Numbered from the stretch's first letter, positions 54,969-63,638 are shown. The stretch: DNA of 64,000 nucleotides from Bacteroidota bacterium (GCA_013287375.1 JABDDX010000002.1:1-64000), one strand, 5' to 3'. Numbers and translations are program-made. The notes: generated from the letters alone by a model not told the origin.

Positions 54969-55003
54969 GAGTGAATGAGTGATTGGGTGAATGAGTGATT
55001 ATG
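54969..55003 (-). repeat. Tandem 14-mer repeat in front of thyA, same family as the S23-cassette ends
   Basis: GTGAATGAGTGATT occurs at 54971-54984 and 54987-55000, a 16-base period. The reverse complement of this 14-mer occurs twice at 39519-39548. It lies 6 bases before the thyA start codon, so it would be in the leader RNA. Confidence 0.8.
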
Positions 55004-55112
55004 ATAAGCATCTTTAAATACCTCGCTCACTTATTATCCTACACAAATAAAAATATTCTAATTTTACCATCCTACGGATGTGCAAAAATACATACCGTTG
55101 TTAATCTTTTGT

Positions 55113-55916
55113 ATGGTAATTTTTCCGAACGCTAAAATAAATATCGGCCTGAATGTGATTGAACGCCGCGCCGATGGCTATCATAACCTTGAAACTGTTT
55201 TTTATCCTGTAAAGATAAACGATGTGCTCGAGATTATTCCGGCTGATGAGTTGAGCTTTGAGTCATCGGGTTTGGAGATACCCGGCAGGTTGGAGGATAA
55301 CCTTTGCATCAAGGCTTACCACTTGCTAAAAAAGGATCATGATATATCGCCGGTAAAAATCCATCTGCATAAAAATATCCCGATAGGCGCGGGGCTTGGT
55401 GGTGGATCAAGCGATGCTGCATTTTTTATAAAACTGATGAGTCAGCAATTCGATTTAAAATTGAGTGTTGACCAAATGCAGAATTACGCCCGCAAGCTTG
55501 GTGCTGATTGCGCTTTTTTTGTGGAGAGCAAGCCGGTGTTTGCTTTTGAGTTGGGCGATGAATTTGAGCCGATCAAACTCGATCTGTCGAAATATAAAAT
55601 TGTACTGGTGATGCCGCCAACCCAGGTGTCCACTGCTGAGGCTTATCGTGGGGTGAAACCTTCGCCAATTAAAACCACTTTGTATGAACTGATAGACCTG
55701 CCGGTTGCCCAGTGGAGAAAGCATATCAAAAATGACTTCGAGGAATCGATATTTAAAAACCATATTATGATACGCGGGGTGAAGGCTGCTCTTTATGAAG
55801 CCGGCGCATTGTTCGCCAGTATGAGCGGGAGCGGGGCATCGGTTTTTGGAATATTTGAAAATACACCCGACCTCTCACACCTGGAAGAAGAGAACCAGGT
55901 GTTTTATGATATTTAA
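55113..55916 (+). CDS. ispE: 4-(cytidine 5'-diphospho)-2-C-methyl-D-erythritol kinase
   Basis: A 267-residue GHMP kinase starting MVIFPNAKINIGLNV, the usual IspE beginning; a GTG at 55080 would add 11 hydrophobic residues without family support. The phosphate loop is HKNIPIGAGLGGGSSDAAF, and a late MSGSGASVFGIF completes the site. It phosphorylates CDP-methylerythritol in the non-mevalonate isoprenoid pathway. Divergent from thyA. An 88-base palindrome follows its stop. Confidence 0.93.
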   Translation: MVIFPNAKINIGLNVIERRADGYHNLETVFYPVKINDVLEIIPADELSFESSGLEIPGRLEDNLCIKAYHLLKKDHDISPVKIHLHKNIPIGAGLGGGSSDAAFFIKLMSQQFDLKLSVDQMQNYARKLGADCAFFVESKPVFAFELGDEFEPIKLDLSKYKIVLVMPPTQVSTAEAYRGVKPSPIKTTLYELIDLPVAQWRKHIKNDFEESIFKNHIMIRGVKAALYEAGALFASMSGSGASVFGIFENTPDLSHLEEENQVFYDI

Positions 55917-55940
55917 TAGGGTTGTTATTCTTTAACATGA

Positions 55941-56028
55941 TTGTCATTCTGAGGAACGAAGAATCTTCTTCGATATGCCAAGCGAACTATGCTAGATGCA
56001 GAAGATTCTTCGTTCCTCAGAATGACAA
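55941..56028. repeat. REP-like palindrome with perfect 29-bp arms
   Basis: The left arm (55941-55969, starting TTGTCATTCTGAGGAACG) and the right arm (56000-56028, ending CGTTCCTCAGAATGACAA) are exact reverse complements around a 30-base loop. It lies between convergent genes ispE and the gene ending at 56044. The TTGTCATTCTGAGGAACGAAG core is typical of widespread bacterial palindromic repeats. It may also stop transcription from both sides. Confidence 0.9.
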
Positions 56029-56043
56029 GCGGTAAATCTAAAA

Positions 56044-56931
56044 TCAAACGCCCGCATCCTCACTAACGCCGCGAGATACGCCTTCCACCCAATCACTCTC
56101 GCCCCAGCCTTTGGCTACGGCCGATTGCAGTCTGTTATGAACCAACATCGCGGTTGGCATAGGGGTGAGGCTTGCCTGCGCAATTTTGAGGGTAAGACGG
56201 GCATCTTTAAAGCCCAGTTTAGTTTTGAAGCCTACCGGCTGAAATTGTTTGTTAGCGATGAGCCTGCCATAGTTTTGAAAGATGGGCGCGCTGAAAAGTG
56301 TAGTGCCAAAAAAGTCGGCAACCTGCGCGCGATCTAGTCCGTTCTTCTCGGCAAGGGTGTAAGCCTCGGCCATCATTTCCATTGATGCGGTAATCATGAA
56401 ATTGCCCGCTACTTTAACCACATTGGCGCCGCTTACTTTTTCACCAAAATCAATGATGCGCTGGCCCAGGCATTCCAAAATTGGTTTGGCAATTTCCTTG
56501 GCTTGCGGATCGCCGGAGATGCAGATAAATAATTTCCTCGCTGCGGCTGCGTCAGGGCGACCGAATACGGGTGAGGCGATATAAGTGTTGCCGGAATTTT
56601 TGTGAAGCTTATAGAGCTCCTCAGAGGTGTCAGGGGCGATGGTGCTCGTAGAGATATGCACCGCATCGGTCGGGAAGGTTTTTAAAATGCCATTCTCGCC
56701 GCTAACAGTCTCTTTGAGTACTTCGTCTTCCGAAAGCATGGTGATTAATATTTTTACGCCGTCGGCGGCTTGTGCCGGTGTTTTACAAATGGTGATAGAC
56801 GCTGCGTTCAACTCCTCCGCCTTTGATGCAGTGCGGTTGTAAACCTGTAAATGATAACCCGCCTCGATCAGGTTTTTTGCCATGGGCATACCCATGTTAC
56901 CCAGTCCGATAAATCCTATTTTCTTTTCCAT
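56044..56931 (-). CDS. NAD(P)-dependent beta-hydroxyacid dehydrogenase (3-hydroxyisobutyrate dehydrogenase family)
   Basis: A 295-residue protein. GFIGLGNMGMPMAKNLIEAGYHLQVYNRT is the NAD(P)-binding start (G-x-G-x-M-G), and KVSGANVVKVAGNFMITASM carries the catalytic-lysine pattern. The TxPVFGRPDAAA segment is the substrate-binding loop. Members oxidise hydroxyisobutyrate, tartronate semialdehyde or glyoxylate derivatives; the substrate is not determined. It is 4 bases downstream of the LapA-like gene, so probably co-transcribed. Confidence 0.88.
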   Translation of the reverse strand: MEKKIGFIGLGNMGMPMAKNLIEAGYHLQVYNRTASKAEELNAASITICKTPAQAADGVKILITMLSEDEVLKETVSGENGILKTFPTDAVHISTSTIAPDTSEELYKLHKNSGNTYIASPVFGRPDAAAARKLFICISGDPQAKEIAKPILECLGQRIIDFGEKVSGANVVKVAGNFMITASMEMMAEAYTLAEKNGLDRAQVADFFGTTLFSAPIFQNYGRLIANKQFQPVGFKTKLGFKDARLTLKIAQASLTPMPTAMLVHNRLQSAVAKGWGESDWVEGVSRGVSEDAGV

Positions 56932-56935
56932 GATG

Positions 56936-57214
56936 TTAGTTTATATATTCCTTGTCCTCGTCGCTTAGTGTATTGGGGTTTTCGCGTTGATGTTCGCCTT
57001 CAATAAAAGTTCCACCCAGCTTTTTTACCCGGGAAGGCCTGCCAACCAAAAAGCCTAAAATAAATGCGACGACACCGACAGCGACCATCATAACCAGTTT
57101 AGACATTCGGAAAGTCGCCCACAAAAATGAAACGATTACAGGCCCGGTATTTTGCATCAACACAATGGTGAGCATTACCGTGATCAGGATTACAACGATG
57201 GTTTTTATTCTCAT
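56936..57214 (-). CDS. LapA-domain (DUF1049) small membrane protein
   Basis: A 92-residue protein with two membrane helices (IVVILITVMLTIVLMQNTG and MVAVGVVAFILGFLVGRPSR) and a polar tail. The spacing and the QNTGPVIVSFL loop are typical of LapA-like proteins, which in other bacteria act in LPS assembly. The start is the ATG at 57214. It lies beyond an 848-base AT-rich gap. Confidence 0.75.
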   Translation of the reverse strand: MRIKTIVVILITVMLTIVLMQNTGPVIVSFLWATFRMSKLVMMVAVGVVAFILGFLVGRPSRVKKLGGTFIEGEHQRENPNTLSDEDKEYIN

Positions 57215-58062
57215 GATTTTTGATGTTCTATTATTTACAATATCCGTTTTTTAATGGTGTTTTAAAAATGTGTTTTTTTGATCTGGTCGGCTCTTTTCCT
57301 GAAAAGCTATCCTGTTAAATTATTCTCCTTTTAATTTATGAGATGCCGTTGTTGCAAAATGTTAATTGATGTTATTGGCGGATGAGTGGTGGTGTTCGGC
57401 CGGATGGTGATTGAATGAGCGGATTCTTCAAAAAGCAGTTTGGAAAAAATGGTCGAATTTGAATCCATTTTTTGTTGGTGTAGATTTTCTTCTCCCTGCC
57501 GTCAATTTATCCATTTCTTTATTTTTTGATTTCAATACACTTTGATTCATTAATTCAATTAAATTCTTATTTGTTAACTTTTTCTTTATATAAAACAATA
57601 TAAAATACTGATTATAATTAGTTTATATAATATAATATATCAATTAAATATTATTTGCTAAAAAAAATGGCATTTTGATTTTTTAGATGAATTGTTTTTG
57701 TTCAATTTTTAATTTCATTAAAATTTATATGTGTACTGATTATAAGTATAATATATTATTAAGTGTTTGAGGTTTTTTCATTTTTATTTATTTGTTTTAA
57801 TGAAAATTTGATTTGATTTTGCATAAAATAAAGCTAATGATGTTATTGATTTTCGATACACTAACAATTTTTCACAATTGCCCTTAAATCGATTGTTTTG
57901 AGTGGGATGGTATAAACCTATGCTGGTGGAATGAAGCGCTTAGAAGCGCTTAAAATGCTTCGGATGTATACGGATTTCTTATCCCCTATCAGGATAGTTG
58001 TATACATTATTAAGTAAATGGGAGAATTTAGAGCAGGAAAATTGAGGCAGGAAAGATAGAGA
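57215..58062. other. Long AT-rich gap
   Basis: No gene is supported in this 848-base stretch, apart from a possible very small frame at 57931. The part around 57,540-57,880 is very A+T-rich. A weak hairpin AAAAAATGG/CCATTTTTT lies near 57446-57474, and short palindromes TGTATAC and GTATACA flank 57965-58005. No tRNA or riboswitch pattern was recognised. The length is notable in an otherwise compact region. Confidence 0.5.
57931..58017 (+). CDS. Possible 28-residue protein, low confidence
   Basis: ATG to TAA encodes MKRLEALKMLRMYTDFLSPI and eight further hydrophobic residues. GGTGG precedes it. Part of the frame is a tandem AAGCGCTTAG repeat. It could be a small membrane peptide or coincidence; only the open frame supports it. 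Confidence 0.15.
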   Translation: MKRLEALKMLRMYTDFLSPIRIVVYIIK

Positions 58063-58965
58063 TTAACGCGCCTTGCGTTTTGTGATTTGCTTTCGGGCTA
58101 CAGGATAAAGAAAGATAGTAGACAAAATAACCATCGCGCCGAGCCAGAAACCCAGCTTCAATTTATGCAGTTCACCAAAGAAAATAAAGGCCAGGATGAT
58201 GCCATATACTGGTTCGAGGTTGGTGATAAGTGCTACTTTGAAAGCCGAAAATTCTTTCATTACTGATACTCCGGCAACGTACGCAAGTGAGGTACAGATG
58301 GTGCCAAGGATCAATAAATAGCCAATGTCTGAGTTTTGCAAAACCATACTCTGGCCAAATCCGTGAGTGAAAAACAGGTAGAGGGTGATCCATACAAAGG
58401 CTCCTGAAAGCTCGTAAAAAGCAATAACTGGCGCCTCAATTTGTTTAACCTGGCGCGCGTTTATGATAGAAAAAAGGCTTGCACATATGGCGCTAACTAG
58501 GCCTAATATGATACCCTTAGTGTATTGTGTTTCAAATTTAAATATTAGTAATATCCCAACAACAATAAAAACACCAGCGATTATCTCGAGTTTTGAGATG
58601 CGGGTTTTATTAATTAACGGCTCGAATATGGCAGTGAAAAGTGTAATGGATGACAGGCAAACCAACGTTACCGAGACGGTAGAAACCTTGATGGAAGCGA
58701 AAAATAATATCCAGTGACCGCCCACCAAAGCACCCGTAAACATCAATTTTAACAACGTATTTCTATCAACTTTGATGGTGTTTTTGTTGAATTTGAAATA
58801 TAAAAAAAGTGAAATCGATGCGATAATAACCCTGTACCATACCAATTGTACAGCCTCTATGGTGATTAATTTACCTAAAATACTGGTAAATCCCCAGATG
58901 AAAACAGTAAAATGAAGGATTAAAAGGTTTTTGTCTACACCTGTAGTAGTAGGTTTTTGGGGCAT
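58063..58965 (-). CDS. EamA-family (DMT) permease
   Basis: A 300-residue protein with ten membrane helices in two halves. FTVFIWGFTSILGKLITIEA opens the first EamA unit, with GGHWILFFASIKVS in its middle; AYVAGVSVMKEFSAF and TNLEPVYGIILAFIFFGE end the second. Members export amino acids, purines or other metabolites; the substrate cannot be deduced. The first codon shares a base with the stop of the LptF/G-like gene upstream. Confidence 0.88.
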   Translation of the reverse strand: MPQKPTTTGVDKNLLILHFTVFIWGFTSILGKLITIEAVQLVWYRVIIASISLFLYFKFNKNTIKVDRNTLLKLMFTGALVGGHWILFFASIKVSTVSVTLVCLSSITLFTAIFEPLINKTRISKLEIIAGVFIVVGILLIFKFETQYTKGIILGLVSAICASLFSIINARQVKQIEAPVIAFYELSGAFVWITLYLFFTHGFGQSMVLQNSDIGYLLILGTICTSLAYVAGVSVMKEFSAFKVALITNLEPVYGIILAFIFFGELHKLKLGFWLGAMVILSTIFLYPVARKQITKRKAR

Positions 58966-60071
58966 TATTTTGGTGCTTTATACAGCAAATATAAGCCTAA
59001 TAAGCCAAATAATATGTTGGGTATAAATGCCGCCATTAGTGATGACATGGTGCCTTTCTCGGCAAAAACGAAGGCGAATTTATCAACTATAATAAACGAA
59101 AAACACAGTATTATGCCTATGCCCAGTGGCAAGCCTATGCCGCCGCGCACCTTTTGTGACGATAATGCAACGCCAATAAGCATCAATACAAACGTTGAAA
59201 AAGGGTAAATAAAACGCCTGTATTTTTGATAAAGCATGTTATTTAAAACGCCCGATCCACGTATTTTTTCTTTGGCTATGGCTATGTTTAATGTCTTTAA
59301 ACTCATCGCATCATAGCTATCGTCATGCAGTACATTAAAGTCGCTTGGTAGCATATCCAAGGTCGTATCTTTAGTCACGCCCAACAATTGTCGCTCATGT
59401 AAGCCGTTCACGTAACGTATGGTGCAGTTGTTTAGCTTCCATTGCCTTTTAAGTGAATCGTAGGTGATGGTAGGTGCATATAATTTTTCCTTAAGCTCAT
59501 CGCCATTGAATTTCTCCATAATAAAGGTATACCCGGTATGCACATCCTGTTGGTATGATTCCAGATAAACGAAGGTATGAGTATCCAATTTTAAATGCAC
59601 CTGACTATTGGTAGAGGCCTGGTCGCCATTGAAACCGTGTGTGTTTTCGAAGTCTATTTTTAGCTTATTGGTGTATGGAATAAGGTAAACATTGGCAAAA
59701 AAGGATACAATAAATATAAGTGTAGCGGCAATAAAGTAAGGCCTTAAAAAACGATTAAAGCTGGCTTTCCCACTCAGGATCGGAACGATTTCTGTTTGGT
59801 TAGCCATCTTCGCTGTAAAGAAAATTACCGCCAGAAAGTTAATCAAGGGCGATAACATATTGATGTAAAATGGTATAAACCCGGCGTAATATTGGAAGGC
59901 TATTTCGTATAATGTAGCGTGTTTGGAAAGGAAGTTATCGAGGTGTTCAGATATATCAAATACAACAGATATCACTATAAAAAGCCCCAGGGTAAACACG
60001 AATGTACCCAGGTATTTATTGATGATATATCTATCAATAACTTTAACGTATCTGTTATATAATTCCTTCAT
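58965..60071 (-). CDS. LptF/LptG (YjgP/YjgQ) family permease
   Basis: A 368-residue membrane protein. Helices near residues 15-40, 60-85 and 100-125 are followed by a periplasmic beta-jellyroll (residues about 130-265) and three C-terminal helices. KYLGTFVFTLGLFIVISVVF and YAGFIPFYINMLSPLINFLA are typical. LptF and LptG form the channel of the LPS export complex with ATPase LptB; only one permease is present here, so it is not decided which it is. It is the likely operon partner of the EamA gene. Confidence 0.87.
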   Translation of the reverse strand: MKELYNRYVKVIDRYIINKYLGTFVFTLGLFIVISVVFDISEHLDNFLSKHATLYEIAFQYYAGFIPFYINMLSPLINFLAVIFFTAKMANQTEIVPILSGKASFNRFLRPYFIAATLIFIVSFFANVYLIPYTNKLKIDFENTHGFNGDQASTNSQVHLKLDTHTFVYLESYQQDVHTGYTFIMEKFNGDELKEKLYAPTITYDSLKRQWKLNNCTIRYVNGLHERQLLGVTKDTTLDMLPSDFNVLHDDSYDAMSLKTLNIAIAKEKIRGSGVLNNMLYQKYRRFIYPFSTFVLMLIGVALSSQKVRGGIGLPLGIGIILCFSFIIVDKFAFVFAEKGTMSSLMAAFIPNILFGLLGLYLLYKAPK

Positions 60072-60098
60072 TTATTTAATATACTATAATTAAATAGG

Positions 60099-60164
60099 TC
60101 ATGCTGAGGCTCTCAAAGCATGTGGGTTGGCCTCTGCGCTCACCCTTCGAGAGCCTCAGGGTGA
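60099..60164. repeat. Imperfect palindrome between tgt and the LptF/G gene
   Basis: TCATGCTGAGGCTCTC (60099-60114) and GAGAGCCTCAGGGTGA (60149-60164) pair with a perfect 11-bp core CTGAGGCTCTC around 34 bases. The TCAGGGTGACA ending is typical of REP-like repeats, distinct from the 55941 element. Confidence 0.75.
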
Positions 60165-60195
60165 CACCCAGTACGCAACCAATTACTAGCCTCTT

Positions 60196-61326
60196 CTATA
60201 ACCTTTCACCCAGTCTTTTTACCATTACCTGTTTCCAGTTGTAAAACTCGCCGCTTATTATCTTTTCACGTGCTTCCTGTACCAGCCACAGGTAAAAGTG
60301 CAGGTTGTGCAAGGTAGCTATTTGTGCGCCAAGCATTTCGCCGCTATGTATCAGGTGCCTTAAATAAGCTTTTGTGTATGCTTTATCTGCAAACAGGTCA
60401 CTATCGGCTTCAATTGGCGAAAAGTCGTTCTTCCACTTCTCGTTTTTAATATTGATAATGCCATTTTTGGTAAATAACATACCGTTGCGGGCATTGCGGG
60501 TAGGCATTACGCAGTCAAACATATCAATACCTAACGCAATATTCTCCAAAATATTTATAGGTGTGCCTACACCCATCAAATAACGTGGTTTTTGCTCTGG
60601 TAATATATTGCACACAATTTCTGTCATGGCGTACATTTCTTCAGCGGGTTCGCCTACTGAAAGTCCGCCTATGGCATTGCCCTCGCGCTCAAATGAAGCG
60701 ATAACTTCTGCGGATCTCACCCTCAAGTCTTTATAAACCGAGCCTTGTACTATAGGGAAAAATGTTTGACTATAGCCGTATTTAGGTTCGGTAGTATCAA
60801 ACCTGTCGCAGCAGCGTTTAAGCCAGCGATGGGTCATTTCTATAGAGCGTTTGGCGTAGTTATAGTCGCAAGGATAGGGCGTACACTCATCAAATGCCAT
60901 AATGATATCCGCGCCAATGGTACGTTGTATATCCATCACATTCTCAGGCGTAAACAAGTGTTTTGAGCCGTCAATATGCGAGCGGAAGGTAACGCCCTCC
61001 TCCTTTATCTTACGCACTTCGGTAAGCGAATACACCTGGTAGCCGCCGCTATCGGTTAAAATAGGGCCATCCCAGCCATTAAATTTATGCAGACCACCAG
61101 CTTGCTCAATGGTGTTAAGCCCTGGTCGTAAGTATAAATGGTAGGTGTTTCCTAGTATAATTTGCGCCTTAATATCGTTCTTTAGCTCGTGCTGATGAAC
61201 GGCTTTTACGGTACCTGCGGTACCAACCGGCATAAAAATAGGCGTTTGTATGGTTCCGTGATCGGTAGTGATCTCACCCGCGCGGGCTTTTGAATGCGGA
61301 TCCTGGGCTGTTAAATTAAATTTCAT
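60196..61326 (-). CDS. tgt: Queuine tRNA-ribosyltransferase
   Basis: A 376-residue enzyme, starting MKFNLTAQDPHSKARAGEI (an upstream start at 61389 adds 21 unsupported residues and lies beyond the promoter). GNTYHLYLRPG, DSGGYQVYSL with a catalytic aspartate, GGLSVGEPAEEM and PRYLMGVGTP are core TGT motifs, as is MPTRNARNGMLFTKNG. It exchanges guanine for a queuosine precursor at the anticodon. The C-terminal C-x-C-x2-C-H zinc site of E. coli TGT is not present: no cysteine occurs after GMLFTKNG. Related Bacteroidota proteins may share this; I could not check. Confidence 0.93.
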   Translation of the reverse strand: MKFNLTAQDPHSKARAGEITTDHGTIQTPIFMPVGTAGTVKAVHQHELKNDIKAQIILGNTYHLYLRPGLNTIEQAGGLHKFNGWDGPILTDSGGYQVYSLTEVRKIKEEGVTFRSHIDGSKHLFTPENVMDIQRTIGADIIMAFDECTPYPCDYNYAKRSIEMTHRWLKRCCDRFDTTEPKYGYSQTFFPIVQGSVYKDLRVRSAEVIASFEREGNAIGGLSVGEPAEEMYAMTEIVCNILPEQKPRYLMGVGTPINILENIALGIDMFDCVMPTRNARNGMLFTKNGIINIKNEKWKNDFSPIEADSDLFADKAYTKAYLRHLIHSGEMLGAQIATLHNLHFYLWLVQEAREKIISGEFYNWKQVMVKRLGERL

Positions 61327-61335
61327 GTAAGTATG

Positions 61336-61343
61336 CAAAATTA
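61336..61343 (-). promoter_or_regulatory. -7 promoter box of tgt
   Basis: On the minus strand it reads TAATTTTG (TAnnTTTG), 9 bases before the ATG at 61326. It supports the shorter start. Confidence 0.5.
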
Positions 61344-61354
61344 ACAAATTTATC

Positions 61355-61411
61355 AGGATGTGCGAATGTGCAAATTTGTGGATGTGCAAGTGTGCAGATA
61401 TGCAAATATGC
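61355..61411. repeat. Short degenerate tandem repeat upstream of tgt
   Basis: Units like TGTGCAAATTTG, TGTGCAAGTGTG and TGCAAATATG recur about every 12-16 bases. Simple repeats of this sort are common in intergenic DNA of this group. Confidence 0.55.
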
Positions 61412-61923
61412 GATGACTATATTGGGCCGTACTGTGTCATTATGCGGATGATACACCTGGTACAAGTGGTCGTTTTTGACCTAAAAACATCCAAAATAGT
61501 ACCCAAAAGAGCGATTTTACATGTCAAATTGCCTCGTTTTTAGACTAAAAATAGATGATTTTAGCCTAAAAAGTACCCCGAAACGACCGCTTTTTGACTG
61601 TTTTTGAATGATTTTTACCTGTTTTATCAATGTCTTGATGCGAAAATCCAATGACCAATCTCCAATCGACCGATCTCTAATCTCTAACCAATGGCATTCC
61701 CGCCGGTAGAAGCGGGCCGCGCTATTCGCTCATACTGCACAGGCCTTAATCGCCGGCCGGTATCCGCTACTATCGCTAATGCGGTAATCAGCACAAACAA
61801 AAATCAAGTAAATCCCTAAATCCCATAAATCATGGTTCAGACAATAATGTGGAAACTTAACCCACTTATAAACACAATAAATCCATTGATTTTTAACAAA
61901 TTTGCTCCTTATTATATCATTGT
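61412..61923. other. Gap with phased palindromic motifs and a GC-rich insert
   Basis: No gene is supported. Three TTTTAGnCTAAAA-like motifs (61473-61487, 61537-61551, 61559-61572) lie in the first part; the last two are 21 bases apart centre to centre. From about 61690 to 61785 the sequence becomes GC-rich with CCCGC/GCGGG and CCGCT/AGCGG hairpins, unlike the AT-rich flanks, and looks like an interspersed element. Confidence 0.5.
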
Positions 61924-63042
61924 TTGGAAACGTATATAAAGGAAGCCTTATTTCTGCTTTTTCAGTTCTGTTTTATTATTCAGCTGTATTATCTGGTTAA
62001 CAATTATAGCAGGCTTGCAGGCTATAAACCACTGGAGGATTTGCTGCCCATAACTATCCCCGTTTCGGTAATTATCAGTGCCCGAAATGAGGCAAAAAAT
62101 TTACAACATTACCTGCCATTTATCCTGGAACAAAATTATCCCGATTACGAAGTTGTGGTAATAAACGATTGTTCTCACGATTCATCCGATACCGTATTAG
62201 AGGTTTTTCAGGAGAAATATCCCCACTTAAAAGTGGTTACTATTACCGAGCATGATCGTTTTAAAACCGGTAAAAAGTTTGCATTAACCCTCGGTATCAA
62301 AGCTGCAAAAAATGAGCATTTGTTATTTACAGATGCTGATTGCATGCCAGGTTCAGTTAACTGGATAGCCCGTATGGCCGCAAATTTTACCACATCCGCG
62401 CAAATTGTTTTAGGCTACGCACCTTATAATAAGAGTAAGAATTTTTTGAATCCCTTTATCAGGTTTGAGGGGGTAAAGGCCGCTATTAATTACTTCTCGG
62501 CTGCGCTAAATGGCAACCCTTACATGGGGGTTGGGCGCAATTTGGCTTATACCAAATCGCTGTTTTTTAGTGCCAAAGGTTTCGCTTCGCATATGCATTT
62601 GATAGCAGGCGATGACGATTTATTTGTAAATCAACACGCCACAGAAGATAATACAACGATCGAATTACACCCTGAAGCCTTCACTTATACCGATGCCAAA
62701 ACCACTCTGTCGTCATGGTACAAACAGAAAAAACGCCATTTTGGGGTAGGCAAATATTACAAAAATGAGCATCGCAGAATGTTAAGTATTGATGCGATTA
62801 GCGGCTATTTATTCTATGTTTTACTGATTATATGCCTTATATTTAGCTTCGAACCCATGCTCGTTTTGGGGATATTTATATTCAGGCTGATACTGCAAAT
62901 AGTGATTTATAGCAAAACCTTTAAGAAGCTGGAAGCCAATGATTTGGTGTGGTATTTACCCGGGCTTGATTTTTGCTATTACATATATATTAACACATTC
63001 GGACTACTAGCCACTTTTATTAAGACCACCCAATGGAAATAA
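61924..63042 (+). CDS. Family 2 glycosyltransferase
   Basis: A 372-residue membrane-linked enzyme. One N-terminal helix (ALFLLFQFCFIIQLYYLV) precedes the GT-A domain: VSVIISARNEAKNLQHYLP, DYEVVVINDCSHDSS and the DAD-type metal motif LFTDADCMPG. GDDDLFVNQHA follows, and two or three C-terminal helices end it. It is cytoplasmic-facing and probably builds cell-envelope polysaccharide. No ATG is available before the conserved part, so the TTG at 61924 is used. The end overlaps the sigma-factor gene by 10 bases. Confidence 0.88.
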   Translation: METYIKEALFLLFQFCFIIQLYYLVNNYSRLAGYKPLEDLLPITIPVSVIISARNEAKNLQHYLPFILEQNYPDYEVVVINDCSHDSSDTVLEVFQEKYPHLKVVTITEHDRFKTGKKFALTLGIKAAKNEHLLFTDADCMPGSVNWIARMAANFTTSAQIVLGYAPYNKSKNFLNPFIRFEGVKAAINYFSAALNGNPYMGVGRNLAYTKSLFFSAKGFASHMHLIAGDDDLFVNQHATEDNTTIELHPEAFTYTDAKTTLSSWYKQKKRHFGVGKYYKNEHRRMLSIDAISGYLFYVLLIICLIFSFEPMLVLGIFIFRLILQIVIYSKTFKKLEANDLVWYLPGLDFCYYIYINTFGLLATFIKTTQWK

Positions 63043-63638
63043 ACGCAAACTTTACCGAGAACGCGAAGAATGATTTTCACCTGGTGGTGAAGGCGCGCGA
63101 AGGCAACCAAAAAGCCTATGCCGACCTGATGCATCGCTACAAAGACTCCATCTATTTTATGGTATTAAAAATGGTTAACAACAAGGAGGACGCTATGGAC
63201 CTTACTGTTGAAACCTTTGCCAAAGCCTTTGAAAAGCTGGAAAAATACCAACCCGATTATGCCTTTAGTACCTGGCTTTTTCGCGTAGCTACTAATAATT
63301 GTATCGATTTTATCCGTAAAAAGAAGCTAAACACTACTTCCATACATGGTATGATGGATGATGATGGCGAGGATAAAACATTGCAGATTAAAGCTGATGT
63401 GCTAAATCCGGAAGAAACATCTATCAAAAAACAACAAACTGAAGAGTTAAAGTTATTGATAGAAAACTTACCGTTACGTTACCGCAACCTGATCACACTG
63501 AGGTACTTTGATGAATTATCTTACGAGGAGATAGCCCAACAGCTTGATTTACCTCTGGGTACAGTAAAAGCACAGTTATTCAGGGCTCGTTATTTATTAG
63601 GAAACATCCTTAACCGTTTAAATAGGGATGACATCTAA
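63033..63638 (+). CDS. ECF-type RNA polymerase sigma factor
   Basis: A 201-residue sigma-70 family protein with regions 2 and 4 only. Region 2: YADLMHRYKDSIYFMVLKMV, then DAMDLTVETFAKAFEKLEKY and FSTWLFRVATNNCIDFIRKK. Region 4: LIENLPLRYRNLITLRYFDE followed by LSYEEIAQQLDLPLGTVKAQ. No anti-sigma gene is adjacent. Overlap with the glycosyltransferase before it (10 bases) and rsmG after it (11 bases) suggests coupled translation. Confidence 0.93.
   Translation: MEINANFTENAKNDFHLVVKAREGNQKAYADLMHRYKDSIYFMVLKMVNNKEDAMDLTVETFAKAFEKLEKYQPDYAFSTWLFRVATNNCIDFIRKKKLNTTSIHGMMDDDGEDKTLQIKADVLNPEETSIKKQQTEELKLLIENLPLRYRNLITLRYFDELSYEEIAQQLDLPLGTVKAQLFRARYLLGNILNRLNRDDI

Noticed and set aside
57540-57880. 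AT-rich segment as a replication origin
   Set aside because: No dnaA, DnaA-box cluster or other origin genes are close by; base composition alone is insufficient.
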